Of a stretch of DNA of 64,000 nt, positions 15,720 to 25,310 are shown piece by piece. Source of the stretch: Neobacillus cucumis (GTDB taxonomy: Bacteria; Bacillota; Bacilli; Bacillales_B; DSM-18226). A program made the position numbers and the translations under genes. The notes under the pieces are model-generated. The model was not told the DNA's origin and did no database searches. It was given only the letters and a program-made list of their open reading frames with translations. Position 1 is the stretch's first letter, and the number at the start of each line of letters is the position of its first letter. The stretch covers positions 1 through 64,000 of the forward strand of contig NZ_JAMBOH010000019.1 of assembly GCF_023715505.1 (NCBI RefSeq), given 5' to 3'.

Positions 15720-18700
15720 CAATCGAATTTAAAATACTTTCGGATTCAATGATCATTTCATACATATGTTTGGTCGGTTCTAATGGAGTGACACCAAGTT
15801 CTTCCTCCAGCACTTCTTTACATCTTTGATACCACTTCATCGCTTGCGGGCGGTTATTTTTTCGATAATAACAGTACATTAATAAGCGGTAGGCCTCTTC
15901 CCAGGTTCGGTCCCGATCCAAGATTCTTTCACACCAATTGATTGCAGCGTCATATTTTTCAGATCGCACCATCAACTGCGCCATTTTCTCCGCACCCCGT
16001 AAAAAATATACGGCCATGCTTTCTCTTTTACTAATACACCAATCATCATAACGACGGTCTGGAAGATAATCTCCATGATAGAACGATAATCCTCTCTCTA
16101 GGAATGGAATAACTTTCTCCGGTTGATTTTCCTCGAGTCCAGCTTCAATTAATTCTTTAAATTGAGTGGTATCCATTTCAATGACTGCATCCGGGTTTAA
16201 TCCATAAAACATTCCTTCTCTAATAACGAAAAAGGGTGCTGCACGTGCCTTACGGTGCGGTTCAAGCACATTATGGAGACAATTAAGTGCTACTTTAAAA
16301 TCACGGTCCGCACTTTTTTTCTCCTGATTAGGCCAGAGGTGCGCAATAATCTCATCCTTGGCCATAGATTCATTCACCGTAATCAAAAGTTGAAAAAGCT
16401 CCTTTGCCTTTTCTCTTTGCCATTCTTTGTCTCCCACCTCTTTTTCACCAAGCCATAATTTGAAATGCCCCAATGTCTGAACTCGGATGGAATAGCCCGG
16501 ATGAGCATCATATTCAGTTATTCCCATATCCTGAAGGATTTTCTTGACATAGGATGATTGAATTTCTTCTTTCAAACATGTAATTAACAATGGCACATAG
16601 ATTTGTAAATCTCTCGGGCTAAATAGTGTTCTTTTGTGAAAAAAGAATTCATATTCGTGAATCTGCACCAAGTTTAAAAAGGCAGTTATTGCTTCTTTAA
16701 ACAAACTTGGCTGTTTTTCAAGGTAAAAGACGTAGGCAAGCCAAAACTTACCTAGCATTTGTCCATAGCAATCCTCACATCGCTCAAAAAGTACCTCTGC
16801 TCTCCTTAGGAAATTTAGTGCCTTAGGAACCCGCTCATTATATATACAGGCAATTCCCATACAAAGAGTTATAAGTGATGAAAGCCACACGTCATGGACC
16901 TTTTCAGTTTCCTGTAGGGCTTTCTTTCCGGCCTCTAACCCCCGCTCCAATTCCCCCCTAGTCCCGTACAAAATACACAAGCCCATCAAGGGCTCTGCTT
17001 TCCCTCGGTCAACATGGATTTGTCCCATGATTTCTAAGGCGGTTTGATAGCAGCTCTCTGCTAAGCTCGAATCATACTTATTCAATATTTGTACGGCATG
17101 CCCCATGCGAATCCAACCGCATGCCTCCACATATGGGGCTTTATAGCTGATCCCCTGCTGAATCCCTGCTTGGGCTAGGTTCTTAGCTTTAAAGCCTTCT
17201 CCCATAAAGGCTTCTATTAAAGCGAGTAATAAGTCGGTTTCGCGGTGGGATTGCGGCAATGTATTGACAGTTGAATCCTTTAATTCTTCTTTTTTTAGGA
17301 GAAGGACTTTCTTTGCAGCCTCAAAACGGCCCGTTCTTAAGTATAATCTGGCTTCTAAATTCGCATCAGAAAGAGATACTTTTGCTTCCTTAGCTTTTTG
17401 TATCCATTTTTCCGCTTCTCGGGCTTTACCAGAGTTTAGTAGATTCTCAGATAACAATTGATATAATTTCCCTTTATCGTGATCTGCTCCCGGCCGTTTT
17501 TCCCGCTGAAAAATCGCATCATATAAAAGTTTTTCCGCATGATGAGGCTGTATGGTATCGAGGAATATCTTTGCTTTTCCTTCTAACGCCAAGCTCATTC
17601 CAAGATGATCTTGTGTTTTTTCCGCACCAGCATAGGCCTTATCGTAACATTCCTGTGCCTCCTGATAGTGTGATCGATAGCGATGAATTTCCGCTTTTAA
17701 ATACCAGAGAAGATAATAAGTCTCCATGTCTTCTTCTGGTAGGAGGATTAATTGATCGTACAAGCTTTCCAATTTTCCACTTTCGAGCATCCGCAGACCA
17801 TTTTTTTGTAAAATAGAACAGATTGCCTTGTGGTGATTAATTTTTTTATAATGATGAAGCGCTTTCTCCCATTGTTGTTTTCGCTCATAATAACGGGCGC
17901 AGCGTTCGTGGAGACCCATATAGGCAGTCACATTATTTTTCTGAAAAATATCTTCGAGGAATTCTTTGAATAAGGCATGGTAACGATAATGGGTTCGCCC
18001 AATCTTTTGGATAAATAAATTGCGGTCTTTAAGCTGCTCAAGTAAACTTGAGGCTTCGTTTAGTCCAATCACTTCTTTACAAATTTCTTCCTCAATTTCC
18101 TCAAATATGGAAGTTTGTTCGAGAAATTGCTGAATCATTGGCGGCTGTTTCGAAAAGACTTCCATGACTAAATACTGAAAAAAATCTTGGAGAGATTGAG
18201 AGGAATGTTTAAAAATCTTAGGTTTGTCGTTTTGTAATGGTATTTGCGTGGCAATCATGCAAAGGGCAATGATCCAGCCCTCTGTTATTTCATAAATGGA
18301 ATGCAGATACTCTGCCTCAATCTCTAATCCATAAAGATCAGTTAACAATAATTCCATTTCTTCCATCGTTAAAACTAAATCTTCCCTTGTTATTTCTAAT
18401 AATTGGCCGCACACCTTCATTTTGGTTAAATGCCTCCAGTGAGGACGGCTGCGGCTCGAAATAACAATATGTAAATTAGCTGGGATATGCTCTATCAGTT
18501 TTTCCATCCAACGATTAATCGTATAAGAATGTTCAATTTGGTGAAAATCATCCAAGATAAGCGTAATCTCGGCATTACACTCGAGAATTTCGTTAATAAA
18601 AAGGGAACATAAAATACTTAATTCCTCTTCACGGATAAACATTTCCATGTTGTCCATATTGGCGGATAACTTTGTTCCAAAAGAAGGCTCTATCTGTTGT

Positions 18701-18957
18701 ATCGTTTGTACCAGATAGGATAGGAAGGTCAGGATGTCATCATCCAAGGATGAAATAGAGTACCAGCATCCCTGATGCTTTTCATCCCTCAAAAATAATG
18801 CGAGTGCCGTACTTTTTCCAAAACCAGCTCCGGAATGAAGAAGAGTCAAAGGAAACTCAAGAATCGTTTTCAATTTTCGAGTCAGCTGTGCCCTCCTAAT
18901 AAAATCATCCTTAACAGCAGGGATTCGCAGCTTTGATTGAATAATTGGCAGCTTCAT
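15709..18957 (-). CDS. Large STAND-ATPase/TPR transcriptional activator with OmpR-like + BTAD C-terminus
   Basis: About 1,082 residues. The N-terminal part (1-330) is a MalT/LuxR-like STAND NTPase with Walker A SGAGFGKSTA near residues 40-49 and Walker B ITLILDDFHQIEH near 135-147. Residues ~350-800 are helical, TPR-like repeats. From about 845 (IRVQTLGHFKLWLGEKEV) comes a winged-helix OmpR-like domain and then a BTAD domain (about 940-1070), the module that defines SARP regulators. MalT proteins normally end in a LuxR HTH, so this is a SARP-type effector on a STAND sensor. ATG at 18957 is 6 nt after AAGGGGG; the TTG at 18963 is less suitable. It probably activates the two promoters carrying TGTAACY repeats. 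Confidence 0.85.
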   Translation of the reverse strand: MKLPIIQSKLRIPAVKDDFIRRAQLTRKLKTILEFPLTLLHSGAGFGKSTALALFLRDEKHQGCWYSISSLDDDILTFLSYLVQTIQQIEPSFGTKLSANMDNMEMFIREEELSILCSLFINEILECNAEITLILDDFHQIEHSYTINRWMEKLIEHIPANLHIVISSRSRPHWRHLTKMKVCGQLLEITREDLVLTMEEMELLLTDLYGLEIEAEYLHSIYEITEGWIIALCMIATQIPLQNDKPKIFKHSSQSLQDFFQYLVMEVFSKQPPMIQQFLEQTSIFEEIEEEICKEVIGLNEASSLLEQLKDRNLFIQKIGRTHYRYHALFKEFLEDIFQKNNVTAYMGLHERCARYYERKQQWEKALHHYKKINHHKAICSILQKNGLRMLESGKLESLYDQLILLPEEDMETYYLLWYLKAEIHRYRSHYQEAQECYDKAYAGAEKTQDHLGMSLALEGKAKIFLDTIQPHHAEKLLYDAIFQREKRPGADHDKGKLYQLLSENLLNSGKAREAEKWIQKAKEAKVSLSDANLEARLYLRTGRFEAAKKVLLLKKEELKDSTVNTLPQSHRETDLLLALIEAFMGEGFKAKNLAQAGIQQGISYKAPYVEACGWIRMGHAVQILNKYDSSLAESCYQTALEIMGQIHVDRGKAEPLMGLCILYGTRGELERGLEAGKKALQETEKVHDVWLSSLITLCMGIACIYNERVPKALNFLRRAEVLFERCEDCYGQMLGKFWLAYVFYLEKQPSLFKEAITAFLNLVQIHEYEFFFHKRTLFSPRDLQIYVPLLITCLKEEIQSSYVKKILQDMGITEYDAHPGYSIRVQTLGHFKLWLGEKEVGDKEWQREKAKELFQLLITVNESMAKDEIIAHLWPNQEKKSADRDFKVALNCLHNVLEPHRKARAAPFFVIREGMFYGLNPDAVIEMDTTQFKELIEAGLEENQPEKVIPFLERGLSFYHGDYLPDRRYDDWCISKRESMAVYFLRGAEKMAQLMVRSEKYDAAINWCERILDRDRTWEEAYRLLMYCYYRKNNRPQAMKWYQRCKEVLEEELGVTPLEPTKHMYEMIIESESILNSIEQP

Positions 18958-19064
18958 CTTCAACCCCCTTCCCTTTTTCTTACTATTTACACTATTTTAC
19001 CATATATAGAACAAGCAAGGTAACCTTCTTTTATGTAGTAATCTTTAACGAGTCTTATTTAGAT

Positions 19065-19817
19065 TCATTCCTCTACATAAATCATTTTTCTGGTCATTCC
19101 TCCGTCGATCACTAAATTAACGCCGGTCACAAAATCATTATCAGGATTCGTTAGATAGAGGCAGGCACGGGCAATATCACTAGGTTTGCCGACACGTCTT
19201 GATAAATGCTGTTCATGATCAGCATGTGAAAGTTCAGCCTCATCACCATTATGGATCCAGCCCGGAGAGATTGCGTTAACGGTTATTCGATCTTGACTAA
19301 ATGAAGCAGCGAGCGCATGCGTAATCGCGACAATTCCCCCTTTAGAGGCTCCATACGCTTCGGAGTTAGGCTCTGACATTAAGGCACGCGTTGAAGCAAT
19401 GTTCACAATCGCACCGCCAATTGGATTTTCTCTCATATATCGGGCTGCTTCCCGTGAGCAAAGGAAAACACTGCGTAAATTGGTGTTCAGACAATCGTCC
19501 CACTCCTCAATTGTTAAATCATAAGGAGATTTAAATACACCTTTTCCGGCATTATTGATTAGGATATCGATTCTTCCAAATGTCTGGTTTGCCACTTCAA
19601 ACAAGTGAATAATGTCCTTTTCGTTTCGGACATCTGTTTTTACAAAAAGTGCCTCTCCACCCTGCTTATTAATTTCAGTCTCCGTTCTTTCTCCGGTTTC
19701 AGATTCTACATCTGCCAAAATGACTTTTGCACCTTTTATTGAAAAGGCAGCAGCTACTCCACGGCCAATTCCTTTCGCTCCACCTGTTACCACGACAACT
19801 TTATTAAGAAAATTCAC
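19065..19817 (-). CDS. Short-chain dehydrogenase/reductase
   Basis: A 250-residue classical SDR. Cofactor motif TGGAKGIGRG (residues 11-20), NNAGKG, catalytic Ser in NIASTRA and YGASK with Tyr and Lys, then the C-terminal DGGMT. An Asp at the end of beta2 (LADVES) favours NAD(H). The substrate is unknown; 3-hydroxyacyl or sugar oxidation are both possible for this clan. GTG start behind AAAGGAGG. It lies upstream of the BTAD regulator in the same direction with a 107-nt gap and lacks the heptamer operator, so membership in that regulon is uncertain. Confidence 0.87.
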   Translation of the reverse strand: MNFLNKVVVVTGGAKGIGRGVAAAFSIKGAKVILADVESETGERTETEINKQGGEALFVKTDVRNEKDIIHLFEVANQTFGRIDILINNAGKGVFKSPYDLTIEEWDDCLNTNLRSVFLCSREAARYMRENPIGGAIVNIASTRALMSEPNSEAYGASKGGIVAITHALAASFSQDRITVNAISPGWIHNGDEAELSHADHEQHLSRRVGKPSDIARACLYLTNPDNDFVTGVNLVIDGGMTRKMIYVEE

Positions 19818-19983
19818 TTATTTTTACCTCCTTTGTTAAGTTAAGCTCTTACCTTTTCTTTATAGCATAGTCAGAAATATAGACACAAAGTTTTTGGATT
19901 AAAATGGATGGTTTTTCCAAGTAATAAAACCTCCAAACCGGAAAAAACTACAAAAAAAGGAATGATGAGAAAGGAGACTGATT

Positions 19984-20127
19984 ATGGCAGAAAAATGTTT
20001 TTATTGTACAGAGGATATTGAGGAAAGACAATTGCATTATGTCCCATTTGTTTCCATGAATCAGGAAAGAGATGAAGCGCTATGTGATGAATGCTACCAG
20101 GAATGGCTGCATGGGATAAAAGGGTAA
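19984..20127 (+). CDS. 47-residue putative zinc-ribbon micropeptide
   Basis: A small ORF with two CxxC pairs: CFYC at residues 5-8 and CDEC at 34-37, as in short treble-clef/zinc-ribbon proteins. ATG start 6-7 nt after AAAGGAGA. No family name recognised. It is 60 nt upstream of the GGDEF-EAL gene on the same strand with no terminator in between, so co-transcription is likely. The spacing of the Cys pairs supports Zn binding (inference). Confidence 0.68.
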   Translation: MAEKCFYCTEDIEERQLHYVPFVSMNQERDEALCDECYQEWLHGIKG

Positions 20128-20187
20128 TTATCTAATCTCAAGGTAGTTACAATCACCTCTAAAGTCAGCTACTGGAGTGTGGCATCA

Positions 20188-22722
20188 TTGTCGATCAAGA
20201 AAAAAATACCCTTGATATTTTTTCTGCTCGTTTTGTTTATTTTATTAGCAAATAATACCTTTCATTATTTTTGGTCAAAAAGCCAGTTGCTAGAATATAA
20301 CGAACGAGAAATCTCTGTCATTACAAATGAGGTCTCGTTCCAGGTGGAAAAAACAAGAGAAGGTTCATTATATGTAGAGAATATTCTGGGGAGAGACTTG
20401 AGAATTGCATCCCTTGCAATCAAACAATCTCTTCCTCCAACCTATCAGGAAATTACCAACGATCAATTAAAAAGACTTGCTGGTGAGGTCCGGGTATCTC
20501 ACATCACCTTGTTAGCCAAGACTCCGGGCGATATTATTGGTGTCCGTTCATCTGACCCTGAAGAAATTAACATGTCAACAAAAGGCTGGGGCTACTGGTA
20601 TGACGCCTACCAACAATTGTTGGCCCTAAAACCTGTTAATGTTGGAAAAGGGTTAACATTACCGCACTATTGGTCTGGTCCAATTGAAATTGCTTCATCC
20701 GATCCTGATCATATTGATAAATGGGGCTATTATTATGATGGGACAACAAACTATATCATCAATCCCTATTTTCGGGATAGTGAAGTTTTGGAGTTTGAGC
20801 AACGATTTGGCCCAGGGAAAATCATCGAAGGTTACACAAAGGAACGAGGCATTTTAGAAATATCCGTTTTTAATCCCAAAAACTTTGGGAAAAAGAGTGA
20901 AGTGGTTCACCTAAACGGAAATAGTTATATACGCATCTCAGCTAGACCGATTTGGTATGGTACTTATAAATACCGCAATATCGAGACTGATGCTGCCTAT
21001 ATTAAGAAGGCAGTCAATACAAAGAAAGTGCAATCATACAATGATACCCTTAACAAGAAAAGTGTTTTAAAAACATTTGTTCCTGTCTTCCCAAAATCGG
21101 GTCAGCCCTTCGTTATTGGCCTTGCCTATAATTATGGCCTTATTCAAGATGAGCTTAGACATGAACTATTTATGCATATTCTCCTTTCGCTCGCCATCAT
21201 GCTGATCGTTTTAATAGTCAGTTTTATCTTTTCCCGTTCGATTACTGAGCCAATTGGTTATATTGTTGAACAAGTTAATGAGATTGCTCAAGGAAACTTC
21301 GGCAAGCACTTAGACTTAAACCGAAAAGATGAATTAGGCCTTCTTACCGAAAATGTAAATGCGATGTCGACCGATTTACATCGTTATGTGGAGGACTTAC
21401 AGCAAAGTAAAGCACTGATAGAATATCAGGCAAACCATGATCCATTAACCGGGTTATTAAATAGACGGTTTTTACAAGAAAAATTGAGCAGCATTATGAT
21501 TCAGGCAGATGAAAAGAAGGAAACTGTCTCCGTTTTGTTCATTGACATGGATCGTTTTAAACAAGTAAATGACTCTTATGGACATAACAAGGGTGACGAA
21601 CTCCTAAACATTATTGCAGCAAGGGTAGAAAATTGTCTTGATTTGGAAAAAAGCTTCTTAATAAGGCAAGGTGGAGATGAATTTATTATCCTTCTCCTCT
21701 CCCATGATAAAGAGGAAACAAAAGCAGCTGCCGAAAGGTTAATTGAAACCCTAAGAAAACCTTACATGATAGATGGGAATGAATTTTACCTTGGCGCCAG
21801 CATAGGAATTAGCCTCTATCCGGAGCATACAACCAATATGGACACATTGATTAGCTATGCAGATATGGCTATGTACAATGCCAAGAAGAACGGCGGAAAT
21901 AAAGCCATCTTTTATTCGGAAAAATCGATGCATTCAGATATTGATAGACCACGGCTTGAAGCCCATCTAAGAAGGGCGATTGAGAATAAAAAAATTGATG
22001 TGTTTTATCAGCCTAAGATTAAAGTGGATACTGGGGTTGTTTTTGGGGCAGAAGCTTTGGTGAGATGGACAGACGAGGAATTCGGAAATGTCTCACCGGT
22101 CATTTTTATCCCTATAGCTGAGGAAACAGGATTTATCCAGACGCTTTGGGAACTTGTTATGGAAAAGGCCTGTGAACAAGTGAGTAAATGGAATCAAACT
22201 CGTTTGCACCCTTTATCGGTCTCGGTCAACTTTTCAGCCCGGCAATTTCAGGAACCAGACCTAATGCTAGAGACGGTTAAGAAAATTCTTGCCGAAAAAA
22301 ATCTCCCGCCGCACCATTTTGAGATAGAAATAACGGAGAGTATCCTGTTAAATAATTCAGCTGAAATTGTCCAATCACTTCAAACACTGCAAAATCAAGG
22401 CATTTCCATCTCTATTGATGATTTTGGGACAGGCTATTCATCGCTAAGTTATTTAAAGGACCTTCCGATTAACACCTTAAAGATTGATCAATCCTTTATC
22501 CAAAACATTAATGAAAGCTTAGAAAATACAGAAATACCTGAGGCGATTATTAATCTGGCCCGCGCCCTTCATTTAGATGTGATTGCAGAAGGTGTGGAAA
22601 AAGAACATCAAAAAGAATTTTTGCTTTCAAAAAATTGCGCCCTCATGCAAGGGTATTTGTTTAGCAAGCCTCTAAGCAGTGCTGAGTTTGAGAAGTTTCT
22701 TTTTACTTTTGAACACAAGTAA
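20188..22722 (+). CDS. Membrane GGDEF-EAL cyclic-di-GMP signalling protein with extracytoplasmic sensor and HAMP
   Basis: About 844 residues. Transmembrane helix 1 near 8-26, an extracellular sensor of ~300 residues, helix 2 near 328-350, HAMP near 350-405, GGDEF domain with intact GGDEF motif near residue 495, and EAL domain with EALVRW near 622. EAL catalytic motifs NFSARQF, EITES, DDFGTG, KIDQSF and AEGVE are all kept, so both synthesis and hydrolysis of c-di-GMP are possible. The inhibitory RxxD site before GGDEF is absent. A GTG at 20179 opens the frame but is 1 nt from GGAG; TTG at 20188 is at a workable distance and is preferred. Confidence 0.88.
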   Translation: MSIKKKIPLIFFLLVLFILLANNTFHYFWSKSQLLEYNEREISVITNEVSFQVEKTREGSLYVENILGRDLRIASLAIKQSLPPTYQEITNDQLKRLAGEVRVSHITLLAKTPGDIIGVRSSDPEEINMSTKGWGYWYDAYQQLLALKPVNVGKGLTLPHYWSGPIEIASSDPDHIDKWGYYYDGTTNYIINPYFRDSEVLEFEQRFGPGKIIEGYTKERGILEISVFNPKNFGKKSEVVHLNGNSYIRISARPIWYGTYKYRNIETDAAYIKKAVNTKKVQSYNDTLNKKSVLKTFVPVFPKSGQPFVIGLAYNYGLIQDELRHELFMHILLSLAIMLIVLIVSFIFSRSITEPIGYIVEQVNEIAQGNFGKHLDLNRKDELGLLTENVNAMSTDLHRYVEDLQQSKALIEYQANHDPLTGLLNRRFLQEKLSSIMIQADEKKETVSVLFIDMDRFKQVNDSYGHNKGDELLNIIAARVENCLDLEKSFLIRQGGDEFIILLLSHDKEETKAAAERLIETLRKPYMIDGNEFYLGASIGISLYPEHTTNMDTLISYADMAMYNAKKNGGNKAIFYSEKSMHSDIDRPRLEAHLRRAIENKKIDVFYQPKIKVDTGVVFGAEALVRWTDEEFGNVSPVIFIPIAEETGFIQTLWELVMEKACEQVSKWNQTRLHPLSVSVNFSARQFQEPDLMLETVKKILAEKNLPPHHFEIEITESILLNNSAEIVQSLQTLQNQGISISIDDFGTGYSSLSYLKDLPINTLKIDQSFIQNINESLENTEIPEAIINLARALHLDVIAEGVEKEHQKEFLLSKNCALMQGYLFSKPLSSAEFEKFLFTFEHK

Positions 22723-22728
22723 AGAAAA

Positions 22729-22773
22729 AAATAAGTATAAGGGCAGCCCATAAGCTGCCCTTATACTTATTTT
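22729..22773. terminator. Bidirectional terminator
   Basis: An 18-bp perfect stem AATAAGTATAAGGGCAGC (22730-22747) with its complement at 22754-22771, flanked by A/T tracts on both sides. It separates the converging GGDEF-EAL and thrB genes. Confidence 0.9.
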
Positions 22774-23675
22774 ACTAATTCGATCACACTGCTGCCAATA
22801 AAATCGATTAACAGCTTTTTGGCAGTCATGGCAGGAAATCCGGTTTCCAAGGCGTTCACAAGGCCTTCCGCCTTGCCTTTTTCAGTAAAACAAATCATCG
22901 TTGGTCCAGCTCCGCTTAATGCAGTCCCGAATGCCCCATTGGCTTTAGCCGTTTGTTCAATTTCATCATAGCTTTGAATAAGCGATTTACGATATGGCTG
23001 ATGGAAACGATCACTCTCCATCATTTTTCCGGCAAGCTCCCAATTCTGCGTTAATAGGGCGCCCACTAATAAGTTGGCTGTCGAAGAGGCCTCAATCGCC
23101 TGCTGACGAGTATAAGATTCCGGCAATACATCTCGAGATGCCTTTGTTAGCAGGATTTCCTGCGGAATAAGGACTACCACTTCGATCGGTAGGTTTGTAA
23201 ATGAAAGCATATCTACTTCATCTTGCTTATAACGGCCAATAACAAGCCCGCCATAGATCGATGCTCCCACATTATCCGGATGGCCTTCCCATTCTGTTGC
23301 GTGAAGGAGCTTTTCTTGTTTTGTTAAGCTCAGGCCGCCCACTGCGTCTGCCAGCTCAATCCCTGCTACAATGGCCGACGCACTAGAACCAAGTCCTCTC
23401 GCTAACGGAATATCACTCTCAACCTTGATTTTACAAGGAGACAGCTCCACACCATGGTGGGCTGCTGTTTGAAGGGCAACCTTTACGATATAATTGTCTT
23501 CACCCGTAGGGAAATCCTTTAACTCTTCACAAAAGGAATAGCAATGCCATTCTTTACTTTTCTCTATTTCTAAGGTCAAATACAAATCAAGTGCAAGACC
23601 CATTGAATCAAAACCTGGGCCAAGATTGGCTGTACTTGCCGGGACCTTAATCATCATACGGTCACGAAGTGTCAT
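22767..23675 (-). CDS. thrB: Homoserine kinase
   Basis: A 302-residue GHMP kinase that phosphorylates homoserine to O-phosphohomoserine in threonine synthesis. N-terminal VPASTANLGPGFDSMG, the ATP-binding PLARGLGSSASA near residues 90-101 and the C-terminal GTALSGAGPTM motif are all intact. The preceding AAGGAG is 10 nt from the ATG and lies inside the remnant of thrC, whose TGA overlaps this ATG. Downstream in the operon hom - (thrC remnant) - thrB. Confidence 0.95.
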   Translation of the reverse strand: MTLRDRMMIKVPASTANLGPGFDSMGLALDLYLTLEIEKSKEWHCYSFCEELKDFPTGEDNYIVKVALQTAAHHGVELSPCKIKVESDIPLARGLGSSASAIVAGIELADAVGGLSLTKQEKLLHATEWEGHPDNVGASIYGGLVIGRYKQDEVDMLSFTNLPIEVVVLIPQEILLTKASRDVLPESYTRQQAIEASSTANLLVGALLTQNWELAGKMMESDRFHQPYRKSLIQSYDEIEQTAKANGAFGTALSGAGPTMICFTEKGKAEGLVNALETGFPAMTAKKLLIDFIGSSVIELVK

Positions 23676-23777
23676 GCGGTTACAACTCCTTGAATATGTT
23701 CTGTAACTGCCCTTATCAACGTTAGGGAGTTGGATAGAGTTACTTTATATGCATCAAGTAACCCCTTGCCCTATCAT
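23672..23777 (-). pseudogene. thrC: Remnant of thrC (threonine synthase) between hom and thrB
   Basis: thrC normally sits between hom and thrB in Bacillus; here only 106 nt exist. They begin with an ATG overlapping the hom stop (ATGA) and read M-I-G-Q-G, then, after one extra G, L-L-D-A-Y-K, like the start of Bacillus threonine synthases. Without a break in that second frame it continues V-T-L-S-N-S and ends TEHIQGVVTA-stop, the TGA overlapping the thrB ATG. This looks like the two ends of thrC joined by an internal deletion of more than 900 nt. The match to ThrC ends is from memory. Confidence 0.55.
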
Positions 23778-25069
23778 AGTGATTTTCTCACCACTCTATA
23801 GGCACTTTTAATTTCTTTAACTGCTTGTAAATCATATAACTCTAGTAGAATTTTATCATAATTTGTTAACGAAGCCTTGTGTGTCACTAGCACAATTTCG
23901 GATGTTTCATGTTTCTTAATCGGAAGCTGGAGAATTTTTTCAAAGCTTACACCGTATTTGGCAAAAATAGAGGTAATATCTGCAAATACTCCTACCTCAT
24001 CCTGCACATGAATCCGTAAAAAGTATTTCGAAAACTTCTCTTCGTTTTCCTTTAGCATTTTCGGATATTGCGGTGTTACAGCACTCCTGCCATTTACCCC
24101 AAGCCTTAAATTCTTAATGACACCAACTAAATCTGAAACAATGGAAGTTGCTGTCGGCAGGCTTCCTGCCCCAGGGCCATAAAACATCGTTTCACCTACC
24201 GCTTCCCCGTACACATAAACAGCATTGTATTCATTTTGTACAGAAGCAAGCGGGTGATTATTCGATAAAAAGGTAGGGGCGACACTCACTTCTACCTTTT
24301 CCCCTTCTCTGTGAGCAAATCCGATTAATTTCATGGTATAGCCTAATTGTTTTCCGTAACTCAGGTCTTCTTCTGTCACATTAGAAATACCACTGACCTT
24401 AACGTCGTCTAAATCAATATGCATCGAAAAGCCTAGCGTCGCAAGAATCGTCATTTTTCTTGCTGCATCTAATCCCTCCACATCAGAAGTTGGGTCTGCT
24501 TCGGCAAAGCCAAGTTCTTGTGCCTCTTTTAAAACTTCTTCATAGGAGCGGCCTTCATCACTCATTTTGGTTAAAATATAATTGGTTGTACCGTTAACGA
24601 TCCCCATCATTTGCGTAATCCGATCGGAAGCAAGACCATCTACCAGCCCGCGTAAAATGGGAATACCTCCAGCAACACTTGCTTCGTAATACAAATCGCA
24701 GCCATATTCTGAAGCAACGGTTAGTAATTCTGATCCGTGTAAGGCCATTAAATCCTTATTCGCCGTGACGACATGCTTACCTTGCCTTAGGGCTGTTAGT
24801 AAATAATCTTTTGTTTCTTGGACTCCACCCATTACCTCTATTACTACATCAATATCCTGATCCAAAATGATCTCTTCCGGATTGGATGTTAAAATAGTAG
24901 GATCAACATAAACCGGTCTGCTTTTATGTACATCTTGTACAAGAATTTTTTTTATGACAACCGGACACCCCACTTGGTGGATTAATTTATCTTGGTGATT
25001 TTTAATAATTTGTACTACGCCTGAACCCACGGTACCTAATCCTAAAAGACCAATCGAGATTGCTTCCAT
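23774..25069 (-). CDS. hom: Homoserine dehydrogenase
   Basis: A 431-residue enzyme reducing aspartate semialdehyde to homoserine. NAD(P)-binding GLLGLGTVGSGV near residues 8-19, catalytic domain with GIVNGTTNYILTKM and EADPTSDVEGLDAARK, and a C-terminal ACT domain from about residue 350 (FLRIHVQDEVGVFADITSIF) for feedback control by threonine. ATG start behind GGAGGAG. First gene of the thr operon; no T-box is visible in the ~70 nt before it. Confidence 0.95.
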   Translation of the reverse strand: MEAISIGLLGLGTVGSGVVQIIKNHQDKLIHQVGCPVVIKKILVQDVHKSRPVYVDPTILTSNPEEIILDQDIDVVIEVMGGVQETKDYLLTALRQGKHVVTANKDLMALHGSELLTVASEYGCDLYYEASVAGGIPILRGLVDGLASDRITQMMGIVNGTTNYILTKMSDEGRSYEEVLKEAQELGFAEADPTSDVEGLDAARKMTILATLGFSMHIDLDDVKVSGISNVTEEDLSYGKQLGYTMKLIGFAHREGEKVEVSVAPTFLSNNHPLASVQNEYNAVYVYGEAVGETMFYGPGAGSLPTATSIVSDLVGVIKNLRLGVNGRSAVTPQYPKMLKENEEKFSKYFLRIHVQDEVGVFADITSIFAKYGVSFEKILQLPIKKHETSEIVLVTHKASLTNYDKILLELYDLQAVKEIKSAYRVVRKSL

Positions 25070-25310
25070 GTCTACTCCTCCTACTCTGTCTACCTGAGAC
25101 GTACAATTGTTTTTATATAGTAGACATTATATGACGCTATTTACTTTTTTACAATAGATTTATTTTCTATACATTTAACTCTAACCGCTTAAAGCCTTGC
25201 TGTAAATGGGTTACTACCAACTTGTAAAATTTTTCTGAATTAAATAAGTATTTCTTTAACTTAGTCTTTACAAAAATGAAAGGTGGGTTGTAGAATAATT
25301 TTATTAATTT

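Noticed and set aside
25070..25310. T-box or threonine riboswitch upstream of hom or serA
   Set aside because: No TGGNACC T-box sequence and no suitable stem array were found.
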